Notes: generated by a model not told the origin, from the letters alone. Positions 30,379 to 40,636 are shown, numbered from the stretch's first letter. The stretch: DNA of 64,000 nucleotides from Lepidostoma basale (GCA_022606425.2 JAHDVF020000237.1:620001-684000), one strand, 5' to 3'. Numbers and translations: made by a program.

Positions 30379-30880
30379 TTTATGTCATTCCGGATAGAAT
30401 ACGGACGTTTTCATCAATGTTATGACTCATTGTTAATTTAATCTTGAATCTGACACGGATTGTCTTGTGAGCTACCTTGAATTATAAACAAAGGAAATAT
30501 GTTTTTCCTGGGGTTTCCCAACCCTTCCTACAGTCCCTATACAGATTGGGGTAATTATTAAGATTATTACGGTGAAATATTTCGTCTAACGCGTAAACTA
30601 TGTAAATTAAGCAAGATGGAATGCTAATTACCTAGAAAATTATCTTATAATGAAAGCAGTGGTTACAAACAGTTCCGGTCGGTAGGCAGTTAGCGATCTC
30701 AGGGGTGCGAAATACGGCAGAACGCGGCTTTTAACACTTTGAAGCAAGGCTAAATTTTTTTCCAATTTTTATACTATTTTGGGATTTTTTTTATCACACC
30801 GTGCTTAGACCCATATAGCACAGTGGGGCTGTTTATGACTGACTTATCATTTATATTTTTTTTTTATTCAAAAACCAAAA
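30379..30880. other. Unassigned
   Basis: No feature recognised. A short GC-richer patch at 30670-30740 has no frame. Confidence 0.4.
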
Positions 30881-31570
30881 TTATAAATGGCCATGGTTTA
30901 GACCAGAGGTTACCAAACTTTTTTGTCCCGTAGACCCCTTGCCGATTTCTTATATTTTGTGTAGACCCCCTGCTTTCCTAAATTTTTTTTTCGGGCCAAA
31001 AAAAATCCGAAAAAGCCTATATTCGTTATCGACCTTTTTTTTAGCTCATTGGGGAAAATTTGCCGGTCGAAAATCGTAGGCGACCTTACTTTTAGCTCAT
31101 TTGGGGAAATCGAATGTCCGATCTTTGCCGAATGAGCTAAAAAAAAGGTCGCCAACGATTTTGATATTTGTTTTTTGGATTTCAATATTCGGCTTCAATT
31201 TAGTTGAACCATCTCGTGGACCCCCATTTACATCTCATGGACCCCCATTTGTTTTACAACTGTCGTAGACCCCTTGTAAGTTGTCGTAGACCCCTGGGGG
31301 TCTATATAGACCACTTTGGGAATCACTGGTTTAGACACATGGATAAATGAATGATAAATACATATACTTTATATGTAAACTATGTAAATGGAACAAGAAG
31401 TAAAGGAAGACCGTGGAAAAATTGACACGATCAAATAAATCAGATGTTGTAAGTCGGCCACGTGAGCAGTCGAAGAAATCGACGTGCATGCATGACACGA
31501 TGTAGAAGTGTTGAGTTATCGATAAATGTATGTCATGAAATAACAGTGTGTTGGTTTATTCTTTCTTTAG
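30881..31570 (+). mobile_element. LINE-B fragment interrupted by a hAT element
   Basis: The right part (31337-31570) carries degraded LINE-B blocks (HGEMNDK, TRSKGRPWKN, VGHVSSRRNRRACMH). The left part, just before 30896, retains the ATGGTTTAGAC bases that fit LINE-B GATGGTTTGGACAC. Confidence 0.65.
30904..31328. mobile_element. hAT-type MITE, 425 bp, with 8-bp target duplication
   Basis: Left end CAGAGGTTACCAAACTTTTT and right end mirror CAGTGATTCCCAAAGTGGT-type sequence. Flanked by perfect GTTTAGAC repeats at 30896-30903 and 31329-31336, the 8-bp signature of hAT. The interior contains inverted AGCTCATT segments and GTAGACCCC repeats. No transposase. Confidence 0.85.
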
Positions 31571-31844
31571 CTTTCGTTTCCTCAAAATTACTTTGAATGA
31601 ACATTATTTACTGTTAATGCGTTGACTGTCACTGTACTTATCAGGATTCCGGTGTAAAAAGACATTTTAACTTAACTATATTATATTATTAAAACTCCTT
31701 TAACGCGTGACTGACGGCACTTTAGGACCTTTACTGCAATTCAATTGTTGGCAGGCACACATGACTGCCACGGCGTGATAAGTGTTAAAATATAAAACGC
31801 TGTTTTTGCTATCACATTTTTAATTATATTTTTATAAATAGTCC
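31571..31844. other. Unassigned
   Basis: No feature recognised. Confidence 0.4.
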
Positions 31845-32325
31845 ATTGTTTTGACCTCTACGATACTTTACATTAATACTGTTAAAATTTAAAACATTCT
31901 AAAAATATCACTTTTTATTAACTGAAAGTGTCGCGACAGCTGTTTCGCCAACCGATGTTGGCATCATCATGTGTTACAATAAACTCAGTTTATTGTAAAA
32001 TCAGTTTATTGCAACACCTGATTGACCACTCAGTTTATTGTAAAATCAGTTTATTGCAACACCTGATGACGCCAAAATCGGTTGGCGAAACAGCTGTCGC
32101 GACACTCTTAGTGAATAAAACGAAATTGCGATATAACAGTGTTTTAAATTATAACACTAATTATTTAATTTTTATTTTTCGAGACAGCTGAATCGTCAAC
32201 CTACATGGACATCATTAGGTGTTACAATATACTCGTATGCAATTTTTTTAAATATTATAACACTTGATGATGCCAACATAGGTTGCAGCAGGGTTTTATA
32301 TTTTAACAGTTTATAATATTTTTTA
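31845..32325. repeat. Foldback element FB2, complex copy
   Basis: Left arm GTGTCGCGACAGCTGTTTCG, CCAACCGATGTTGGCATC; right arm CCTGATGACGCC, ATCGGTTGGCGAAACAGCTG, TCGCGACAC. An internal 40-bp unit (TCAGTTTATTGTAAAATCAG) occurs twice in tandem at about 31981-32020 and 32028-32067. A second, degraded FB2 arm follows to 32310. Confidence 0.75.
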
Positions 32326-32330
32326 TTAGA

Positions 32331-32690
32331 TCGAATGAAAATATAAGAAGTGAATGCAGTGCAAATGGTGGTGTTATGAACAAAATAATGAAAGGATCAT
32401 TAAGATGGTTTGGACATATGGAAAGAATGAATGAAGAAAGAATGGTAAGAATATATATATGTTAACGATGTAAATGGAACCAGAAATAGAGGAAGACCGA
32501 GGAAAACGTGGCTCGATCAAATAAATCAAATATTGAATGTCGGCCACGTGAGGAGTCAGAGAAATCGACGTGCGTGATTGACACGATGTATGAATGTTAA
32601 GGAATCGAAAGAAATATGTCAGGAAAGAAAAGTGTGGCAGTCCATTCTTTATGCCTAACCCTTCGGGGAGACGGCGTGATGGTTAGTTTT
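32331..32690 (+). mobile_element. LINE-B 3' end
   Basis: SNENIRSECSANGGVMNKIM, KGSLRWFGHMERMNEERMVR, then a frameshift, RGRPRKTWLDQINQILNVGH, CRKEKCGSPFFMPN-type end, and CCCTTCGGGGAGACGGCGTG. Several base changes break the frame. Confidence 0.8.
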
Positions 32691-32691
32691 C

Positions 32692-32932
32692 ATTTATTTC
32701 ATTTATTTATTTTAAACATATCTAAAGCATTACAGAATTTTTTTTCCAATACACTACAGATACAAGTTAGAGATACACAATAATAAGTAATACATAATAG
32801 ATTTATAAAAAGAGCGAGAAACATAAGATGCATGACAAATTAATAAAATAAATATACCATACAATTATAATAAAGATAGTACTTCCCTCAGATGAGCCAA
32901 ACTATCACAAAATATGTCAAACTCCGAGGTGA
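32692..32932 (-). mobile_element. Second CR1-like family, 3' end
   Basis: Minus strand, 3' untranslated region with an ATGAA-type tail (plus strand TTTCATTTATTTCATTT). Nearly identical to 63686-63930, which extends into protein sequence. Confidence 0.7.
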
Positions 32933-33302
32933 GTTACTTAGTTAGTTAGTTATTAAGTCATGCGTATCGAAATAAGCATTTATATACGTATCATTAAATC
33001 TGGGTACAAGAAGGAATATTCCATATAAATAATACACATTTTCTTTGTAATCACAAAGACCTTAACTTCGTACCTGGTGGTGGCTGGCGCTCGTGTGATC
33101 GCGTGTCGGGGGCGATCTTCCCGCGACCAGACCCCCAACCCTCACCCTTCCAGCGCACGGGGGTAGCTAATGGTCTACGCTGCAGAGGAAGTGAGGGTAT
33201 GGTATTGATTCACGGGGAACGCCGGAATAACAAACTTTTTTGTATCAAGAGCTACGAATAATACAATATGAAAAATCGATCATACACACGAGTTCATGAA
33301 CT
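32933..33302. other. Unassigned with GC-rich patch 33070-33210
   Basis: A TTAGTTAGTTAG scrap at 32937 is a LINE-B tail remnant. The patch (GGTGGTGGCTGGCGCTCG, GGGGGCGATCTTCCCGCG) has no clear frame and occurs once; it could be host regulatory or exonic DNA. Confidence 0.35.
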
Positions 33303-33965
33303 TTAAACTAACTAACTAACCATAACGCCGACTCTCCGAAGGGGTAGGCAGAAATAATGAACCGCCATACCGTTATTTCCTGGCATACATCTCGCGCTTT
33401 CACAACATTCATACATCGAGTCATGCACCCACATCGATTTCTTCGACACCTCACGTGGCCGACATTCAATATTTTATTTATTTGATCGTGTCACGTTTTT
33501 CATAAATATGATAAAAAGTACATACTTTTTTTATTATTATTTCTACATTTATTCTTTTTATGTGTCCAAACCATCTTAAGGGGTAAGGGGCAGTCAGAGG
33601 TATGAAATAAACTAGTATTTTTTTTTTTAATCTAACAAATATGGCGAAATTTTCATATACAATTTTTTTTTTCAAGTTTTGGTCAAATCCAGTTTAAAGA
33701 TAATGGAATAATTGTTGGTTTTTTAAAGTAAATAAATTTAATGGCATTTTTTTTTAAATACTTGCCTGCCCCTAACCCCTTAATTATTTTGATCATAACA
33801 CTTTTATTCTCATTGCATTCACTTCTTATATTTGCATTTGATACTCTCTCATATACAGATTTATCATACATTAGTCTAAGCGATCTCTTTTTACTTAATT
33901 TATTTTACTTTCATCCTACTTTTGACAGTTCCTTCCTTCACTTCCATACATGTTGTATTTTATAA
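33303..33965 (-). mobile_element. LINE-B copy split by a piggyBac-type element
   Basis: 3' end with CTAA repeats at 33303 and hairpin variant, followed by WFGHIKRI at 33575. It resumes at 33784 with MIKII, SECNENKSVMIK-type sequence to MYDKSVYERVSNANIRSECN and continues to 33965. Confidence 0.75.
33580..33779. mobile_element. piggyBac-type MITE, 200 bp
   Basis: Flanked on both sides by TTAA (33576-33579 and 33780-33783). Terminal repeats GGGGTAAGGGGCAG and CTGCCCCTAACCCC match at 13 of 14 positions. AT-rich core, no coding. Confidence 0.8.
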
Positions 33966-34147
33966 ACTTAATTATTATTTTCACTAGCTTTCAAGTTGCT
34001 TGCACACGTGACGTCCATTTATGTCCTTTAGGTTTCCTCTTCAACATACTTTTGTATATTTTTAATTGTACATTTTGAAATCCACTTGGATCTCTGATTT
34101 TTGGAATGAGACTCGGAAGTCTGTTACTCCTTCCCATTGAAATCCAG
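33966..34147. other. Unassigned
   Basis: No feature recognised. Confidence 0.4.
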
Positions 34148-34335
34148 CTGCTTCCTCTGCTTTATATAGAACTGTGTCTTGTTATTTCTCGGAGTTCTTG
34201 GGATGCAAACGTCCAACTATTTTGCCATATTTTGGATGATAGAGACACGATGTATGAATGTTGATGAATCGAAAGAAGTATGTCAGGACAAAACAGTGGA
34301 GAACAGAAGACGAAGTGATGGTTTGTTGTTGTAGT
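34148..34335. mobile_element. Scraps of a LINE-D-like 3' end (-) and a LINE-C 3' end (+)
   Basis: 34148-34240 matches 11.8-11.9 kb (ACTGTGTCTTGTTATTTCTC). Then 34245-34335 has GACACGATGTATGAATGTTG and GTGATGGTTTGTTGTTG, a LINE-C terminus lacking the hairpin. Confidence 0.6.
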
Positions 34336-34446
34336 TAATTATTTTGCTTAATACATGTTTCACTTAAGCACATAAAATACACTACTTGTTCCATTATAAT
34401 ATTGTTTTCTAATGCAAGTTCACATCGTACTGGCTGTCTTTATTTT

Positions 34447-34672
34447 ATGTATTCAATCAAACGCCATCTATGAATCTGCATTGCAAAAAAAAACGTATAA
34501 AGATTCGGCGTCATCTGCACTAAAGTTAGTAAACTAGTCGATCAAAAGATGTCAGCATATGTCCGGTTTATCACGGTCACGAGTTTTGAAGAATTCTGAC
34601 GCCATCTATGAATATGAATTGCAAACAAAACCGTATAAATATACGGCGTATCTACACTAAAGTTATAATATA
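34447..34672. repeat. Imperfect direct repeat
   Basis: GCCATCTATGAATCTGCATTG with AAAACGTATAAAGATTCGGC at about 34450-34537 and GCCATCTATGAATATGAATT with CGTATAAATATACGGCG at about 34600-34672, both followed by CTAAAGTTA. Class unknown. Confidence 0.55.
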
Positions 34673-34739
34673 TTGGAATTAAATATTGGAATGGAACAGA
34701 ACTATAATAATGCAAAAAAAAAATGTGTTCTGTTGTTGC

Positions 34740-34890
34740 TGATTTTAAAAAGTTTGTATTAAGTATTTCATTTTCGTGAAATTTATTTATTTAATGAAAT
34801 AACATGTTTCGCCTTGCTCAGATATTACCAAAAATGTATCACGAAAACGAACATTTTCCTCAATTCAGATGTAATTTTTTTTTTTTTGCA
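34740..34890. repeat. FB3-related arm
   Basis: AATGAAATAACATGTTTCGC and CTTGCTCAGATATTACC: a diverged FB3 left arm. Confidence 0.5.
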
Positions 34891-35284
34891 TGAGAGTAAT
34901 TTTCACCATTTGTTATGTTTCAAAATTATGAACAATTGTTCGTATTACTAACCCATGAATTATTATTTCAATATGGCGTGTCGAAGAGTTTTTTTAATAT
35001 TACGATAAAAGTACGGTTTTCCTTATCCTAAGTAGCGTGCCGATGAAAAATAATAAAGTTAGGTAATTACTTTAAAACGCAAAATATTTTAAGAAATGTA
35101 CTGTGCAAAAGATTAAAGATTTTTTTATTATTCATAATTCTCCATATGATTTTTTTCAGCTTTTCAGATTCTCAACTTCAACTTAAGCTGCTTTAACTTT
35201 GCCTTTAACTTCAGCTCTAGCCGTTTTAGCTATACCTTCAACTTCAGCCTTCTTAGCCTTTGACTTAAGCTTCAGATCATTCCT
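34891..35284. other. AT-rich sequence, then CTTCAACTT-like low complexity
   Basis: From about 35160, short units like CTTTAACTTCAGCTCTAGCC and CTTCAACTTCAGCC repeat imperfectly. Cause unknown. Confidence 0.4.
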
Positions 35285-35632
35285 TTTCCGGCGCTACATC
35301 CCGTTGCGTATGGGACTTAAACCTCCTCTACAACGGGCCTCCGCTAACTTCTGTCTCTGGCCATCTCTCTCCATTCCCCAGCTCCGTCCATTTTCTCTCA
35401 ATCTTCTTCCATACAATCCGCCTATCTTTCCCTCGGTCTGCCTCTTATCTGGATCTTATTTATGGTGTTCTACCCTCTGACTTTCTTTCCACATGGCCAG
35501 CCCACCGTAGCCGTTGAGACTTATAGAATCTCACTACTGTTTCCTGGTTAATCAGTTCTTCAAATTCAAGGATTCTTTTAATTCTGTAAGTCCCATTCTC
35601 CAGCGTGACTCCAAATTTTTTCTCAGTACTTC
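35285..35632 (-). mobile_element. LINE C-terminal fragment (another family)
   Basis: Minus strand with EKKFGVTLENGTYRIKRILE, FEELINQETVVRFYKSQRLR and RWAGHVERKSEGRT, then frame breaks and GNGERWPETEVSG. Ends near CCTTTTCC. The WAGHVER block is the generic LINE C-terminus. Confidence 0.65.
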
Positions 35633-35636
35633 TTAA

Positions 35637-36293
35637 CCCTTAACGTACCGTGTTCAAAACAAAACGCTCGCTCCCATGTGGTAAATTCAGTTTACCGCTA
35701 ACTTTATCTAAATATCAAGCATATGACTCGATGAATCAAAATTTAATTTATGTCATCTTGTAGGGAATTTCATTAGGAATAGATCGATATCTATAACATA
35801 CATGGATTATTTGAAAAACATATCATTATTAATTTTTTTCTGAAACCATGCGATTTCTGATATAGAATGCGTCACAGCATACGAGCAACTGGACACCAAG
35901 TATAAACTTGTCTCCGCGCCGCGGCTGGCGGGGTATTATTAAGCGTGCTGCGTTTCCATCCACAGTCGGTATTATTACGTACCTATTGAAAAGGCCAAAC
36001 ATATAATTTATAATACGTTCAAAACAGCGAGTAAGTATTTGTCACTTTGGATAAAGTTGTAAATATTAGCAAAACAAATTCTACCTTAACACGAATGAAG
36101 GTGAGGGCAGTCTTAGAAAATATTTTTTTTTGGGATGAAGGAAGTAATTTTTTGCTTTTTTTTTATTACGAAATATTGAAAACACTTCAATGGAGGATTA
36201 CAATTTTTTTATAATATTAGGGTCCATAGGTTTTAAGAAAATCAACTTTAAATTGGCAGTGGAAACTCAATTGACCACATGGCAACGCGACGG
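35637..36293. mobile_element. Possible piggyBac-type element, about 657 bp
   Basis: TTAA at 35633-35636 and at 36294-36297. Subterminal inverted segments CCATGTGGTAAATTCAGTTT and its partner AACTCAATTGACCACATGG match with few differences, while the extreme ends (CCCTTAACG and GCGACGG) match only loosely. A GC-rich block at 35915-35960. No transposase. Confidence 0.5.
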
Positions 36294-36373
36294 TTAAGCT
36301 TCAGATACTTTCGATAAACATAAATTTCAACCTCATATATTTTTGGATAGCCTTCAACAAGAGCCTTTGCTTC

Positions 36374-36530
36374 CAGGTCTGGTGTAGAATTCACGTGACA
36401 ATAAAATATGGCGATAGATTAGCTACCTATCACATGTCACGAGAATCAATATGATAGCTATACCATTTACATCGATTTGACTCGCACTGTAATGATGTAA
36501 AGAGCGATTCAACAAAATAATAATAATAAT
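36374..36530 (+). mobile_element. SINE, 5'-truncated
   Basis: Starts in the body at GGTCTGGTGTAGAATTCACG and continues through CTACCTATCACATGTCACGA and ACATCGATTTGACTCGCACT to the tail AACAAAATAATAATAATAA. The tRNA head is missing. Confidence 0.85.
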
Positions 36531-37195
36531 AAAGACATGCTGGTGAAGAAAGTACTCGTATATGTAAACGACGTGAATGGAGCTAGAAATAGAGGAAGGC
36601 CGCGGAAAACGTGGCATGTAAAATCAATCAAATATTAAATCACGAAATCGATGCATGACACGTTGTATGAATGTAGAGGAAGCGAGAGAAATATATAAGG
36701 ACGCCAGGGCAAGGGTGGTCTAACCCCAAATTTAGACAATGGAGATAAATGCGATTGAAAATTTGACGTTTTTTTTCCCATTTTTTTTTAAACTATAATA
36801 TATGGGTTAGGGTCTTCTTTAGTGATAAACCTTGTTTGTTTGGTTAATGTCTTTAGAATAGTATTTTGAAATATTGGGAAATATAAAATTTAAGGATATT
36901 TTTTGATGGTTACTTATAATAGACCACATTTGACTCCATATATTTTGATTTTTTGTCAGAGCAAAAGAAGTATTTATGGCGATATCTATGTTTCCATTTG
37001 GAAATGGTGGTTAGAATAATTTTTCTTTTATAGTAGGTCACAAATAGGTGTGGGTTAGACCAGTAACTCAATTTTTCAAAAAAATGTTGGTTAGACCACT
37101 CTTGTCCTAGTGGCCTCATATTAGGACAGAAGTGTGGCGGTACCCTCCCTCCGGGGAAACGGCGTGATGGTTGATTAGTTAGTTGTAACCATTAT
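36531..37195 (+). mobile_element. LINE-B fragment split by a MITE
   Basis: Left part has VKKVLVYVNDVNGARNRG, RPRKTWHVKSIKY and MHDTLYECRGSERN. Right part (37115-37195) has GTGTGGCGGTACCCTCCC, CCGGGGAAACGGCGTGATGG and a GATTAGTTAGTTG tail. Confidence 0.75.
36697..37107. mobile_element. MITE with GTGGTCTAACC ends, about 410 bp
   Basis: Left CAGGGCAAGGGTGGTCTAAC and right GGTTAGACCACTCTTGTCCT are inverted copies of about 20 bp. ATAAGGAC before and ATTAGGAC after may be an 8-bp target duplication with one mismatch. The exact boundary is uncertain by a few bases. Confidence 0.65.
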
Positions 37196-37560
37196 AATTT
37201 TTGACCTCTCAATACATGCTAGTACTTTCTGGACTTCAGAGTAACTGACCGCGTGTGTCCAGGGTATTCGAACCATCCATCGACACGCGTATTAAACGTA
37301 ATAAATTGAGATCATCGGAACATTTGTTGGGGTTTATGAACGTTAAAGAGAACACATTTCGGCGGAAAGCGATCCCACAAACACGAATACTAAACGCTGT
37401 AACATACAGCCATATTTCTACTTGAAACATAGCCCGAGCTAACCTTTCTGTTCTCACGCATTGTTCGATGGGAATTCTTCGCCGGCAATTCATCCCATTT
37501 ACGACCCACAGCATGCTAGGGACAAATAATCCACACACAAGTCCGAATGGGTTCACACAT
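37196..37560. other. Unassigned, moderately GC
   Basis: A minus-strand frame (37236-37607) has no recognised motif and runs into CR1 sequence. Possibly single-copy host DNA. Confidence 0.35.
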
Positions 37561-37968
37561 ACACATTTCTTCAGACTTATCAGGGGATTCTTAGAGAATT
37601 CCGACACCTTACAGCATATCCATCTTTATGTTCCGGATGGTTAACTTCGACAGCGTCAGCACAGACTGTTTTATCTCCCAACATGCAGAACTTACCTGCA
37701 TCTGGTGATGTCGGTGGGGAAATCAATTAAACTGCTGAACATGATTGCTTCGGAGATTGACGTCTTTCATATTAGTAAAAGCGCGTATAGAAGACAAATA
37801 TTATTGACTTTAAGAGTTTCTTGTATTCCTAAAGCCGAACCATATCTGATGCGTTCCTGGTATTATATATTATATTTTACCAGTTCTTAATAGATGCCTT
37901 AAACTTCGATATAATGTTTGTTTGTAATATGTTTTGAGAAAATAAACTGATTTGATTTGATTCATTTT
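37561..37968 (+). mobile_element. CR1-like LINE 3' end
   Basis: Starts ACTTATCAGGGGATTCTTAG, with DVFHISKSAYRRQILLTLRV and the 3' end TCAGTTTATT complement AATAAACTGATTTGATTTG. Close to the 14.9 kb copy. Confidence 0.8.
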
Positions 37969-38154
37969 TAGTAAACCTGGTGTAGAATAAGTCTGTTATT
38001 ACAGGATTCTCCTCCCGCGATGCTAAACTACTATCTCTCCACTATTTTGGGAGTCTTCTAGTGGACGCTGTCCATCTGGTCTCGGATGCATCCATGGAGT
38101 TCTTGTGGGATTCATTCTCTGGAAATGTCGGTACTGGTACCGTCGACGTTATCT
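37969..38154. other. Unassigned
   Basis: No feature recognised. Confidence 0.4.
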
Positions 38155-38365
38155 CACTTCAGTTCATTTTAAATAATAATTAAATAAAACGATGTTTTTA
38201 ACTACTTCCACTTTTGTCTTTTTTTCGACAGCGACAGGTTCGCCAGGCTCCAGACTGGTCTGTCGATGCCAGCGAGTCCGGTGAAACCGGTCGCTGTCGA
38301 AATAAAGACAAAAGTGGAAGTAGTTAAAAAAACATCGTTTTATTTAATTATTAAATAAATAAATT
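38155..38365. repeat. Foldback element FB1, compact
   Basis: Arms face each other with almost no spacer: CTTCCACTTTTGTC, CGACAGCGACAGGTTCGCC, then TCGATGCCAGCGAGTCC, GGTGAAACCGGTCGCTG and GACAAAAGTGGAAGTAG. The clearest FB1. Confidence 0.8.
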
Positions 38366-38408
38366 GTTTTTTCTACTTTTCGTAATAGATTATTTATTAT
38401 TATTTAAA

Positions 38409-38640
38409 ATGTCGACCTTCGTGGCAGGGTGGTAAGAGCTCTGACATCCATACCGAAGGTGCCGGGTTCGATTCCCGGCGATGGCAGTGTGATTATCACA
38501 CTGTCTTTGGTCTGGTGTAGAATTCACGTGACAATAAAATCGCGATAGATTGGCTACCTATCACATGTCACGAGAATCAATATAATCGCTAAAAAACATT
38601 GTATACAGTAATTGGGTTGAAACTATCTGTATACATGGGG
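38409..38640 (+). mobile_element. SINE with complete head
   Basis: Head GACCTTCGTGGCAGGGTGG, B box GGTTCGATTCCCGGC, palindromic GTGTGATTATCACAC, body GTGACAATAAAATCGCG. The 3' body TTGTATACAGTAATTGGGTT is shared with the 61.6 kb copy, a second 3' subtype. Confidence 0.85.
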
Positions 38641-39336
38641 AAAAATGTCTTATGGGCGTATAAAAAAAAAGGAATACATTTAAAAATATATATCGATGAT
38701 GAAAGTATAAAAGATTTGAAATATGTAAAGATAAATAAACTAGGCTTGGAAGAAAACAGTGTTTTAAATATGAACAGTTAAAAACTATCAAATGAGAATT
38801 TTCAAAGATTAAAGTACTAAAAATAGTGTAACCTCATTTTTTTTAAATAATATAAAAGAAAATCACTTTGGCAAAATATAATATATTAAAATATAACCCG
38901 TTGGGATTTGAAGATCAACCCAAGAATAACTTTTAGAGTTTATTTTTAGATTAGATAATTAAGAGGCGTAAATAGTTTTCTGAAGTAAGAGAATATCGCA
39001 CGGCGAATTGACGCAAAAGGTTAACCCACCGACAATAAATCATGCGGCGGTGAATTGACGCGAAGAATTCTCCGTCCGGCCTCACCCCCCCCGCGCCAAC
39101 AATTCCCCCGACAGCAATGAGACTGTAAAATGTACAATCCATCACAACACCCAAAAAATAAGAAAAGAAATAAAAAGAAAATGAAATATTACACCATATC
39201 CTTTATTTGATATTGCGATGAGAATTTCAGAAGGAAAAGAATCCATGAATTACTTAAGTCGTGTAGCAGAAGAGGAAAACAAAAATAGAAGAAATGAGAA
39301 ATTAAAAATTAAGAGGAGCGAGGAGCAAAAACAAAG
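38641..39336. other. Unassigned
   Basis: A GC-rich spot near 39070-39110 (GGCCTCACCCCCCCCGCGCC) and AT-rich surroundings. No frame recognised. Confidence 0.35.
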
Positions 39337-39899
39337 GCGCCGCACACTGGATCCATTTGGCAAAAACAGGGACTAAGGGGTCGAACTCCGAATTTTGCCT
39401 TGATTTTTTAAAATTAGGTCCTTTGTGTGATTCCAAACCACTTTTACATTTGAACTTTTCTTGATATAACTGCTAATTTTTTAAGAAAAAAAAATGTTAT
39501 TGTTTTTTTTGTATGAAGAGAAACTGATTTTTGCAATTATTTCGGAATCGGGTGGATACGTCAAAACCAAACTTAGTAGGGATTATAGAGGACATAATCC
39601 TCTACATTACTTGTTCCGACATCTACTTAATATCTCTGCCCGTTTAAAAGCAGCAGACATTATAATTTTAATTAATTGTTACGAGTATAAAGTGGTTTCG
39701 GATTTTTTGTTAGACGCATAAATATACTAAAATCACTCCATTATTGTGTAAAGGAACGCGATGATCATTTATGCATCTAACAAAAAATCCGAAACCACTT
39801 TATACTCATAATAATTAATTAAGATTAAAAATCAGGGCAAAATTCGGAGTTCGACCCCTAAGTCCCTGTTTATGCCAAATGGATCCAATGTGCGCCGCC
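39337..39899. repeat. Large foldback of unknown family
   Basis: GGCGCCGCACACTGGATCC and GGGGTCGAACTCCGAATTTT at the left face AAATTCGGAGTTCGACCCCT and GGATCCAATGTGCGCCGCC at the right. A second pair, AAGTGGTTTCGGATTTTTTG and its mirror, forms the centre with a spacer of about 50 bases. The left arm carries about 250 extra bases with a 75-codon frame (39494-39721) containing RGHNPLHYLFRHLLN. Origin and coding status unknown. Confidence 0.65.
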
Positions 39900-40363
39900 T
39901 CCCGCCCGCCGTACCAATCATTGCAATGACATAATAAAAATGCCTTTCTGCGGGAGAAAACAATGAAAGAGATTTATTTTTAGTGTTTAAATGTTGAAAT
40001 TCGGAGAAAAATACAATTTCTATTTTGCTGAAAATTTCACTTTCGTTTGCAATGAAAATATATAAGGAGAAATGCTCTAGTAATGCCGAGTTAGCATGGA
40101 ACAGTTTACACACGCGATAATAACATTCCAGATCATAAAAATTCTCAAATGATTATTCTTAATCCTGGGTGTATCTTCGTGTACACGTGTCGAGGTTTCC
40201 TCAGGATACATCTGGGTTTTTTTTCTCTCTCTTTTAAAGTTCTTTGAACTTTTCAAATTTGAAAATTAAATATTCACCGGTGAACAAAACAATTATAAGA
40301 GCAGTGGTGGCATATGGATGCAAATCATGGGATATTGACAGATAAATCTGGAAAACGGGTGGG
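39900..40363. other. Unassigned
   Basis: No feature recognised. Confidence 0.4.
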
Positions 40364-40435
40364 TGGTGGTCTAGGGGATAGAACGCTTGGCTTCTGATCA
40401 AGGAGTCTTGGGTTCGAGCCTGGACACGACCAGAT
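40364..40435 (+). other. tRNA-Arg(TCT)-like sequence, probably a SINE head or relic
   Basis: D arm TCTAGGGGATAGA, anticodon arm CTTGGCTTCTGATCAAG (loop CTTCTGA, anticodon TCT), B box GGGTTCGAGCC. The T and acceptor stems have mismatches and no CCA-type end follows. A decayed tRNA or another tRNA-derived SINE is likelier than a working gene. Confidence 0.45.
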
Positions 40436-40499
40436 TCTTTCTTCATAATAATGAGCTATTTTCTGCTCATATTGAAGATTGTAAAAATAATTCTAATAT

Positions 40500-40636
40500 C
40501 TTCTTCTTCTTCTTCTTCTTTTGATAGATCTGACGATCTGTGACACAGAAATCATATCTCGTCGGATGATGAGATCCAGCTGTCCCTACATCTCTTAGGC
40601 GGTCTTCCAGGTGGGCGGTGTCCGGAAGGGATTTTA
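40500..40636 (-). mobile_element. LINE-D 3' terminus
   Basis: TTC repeat tail, TGACGATCTGTGACACAGAA, GATCCAGCTGTCCC and TCTTCCAGGTGGGCGGTGTC. Nearly identical to the 15.8 and 25.0 kb copies but cut at about 135 bases. Confidence 0.85.
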
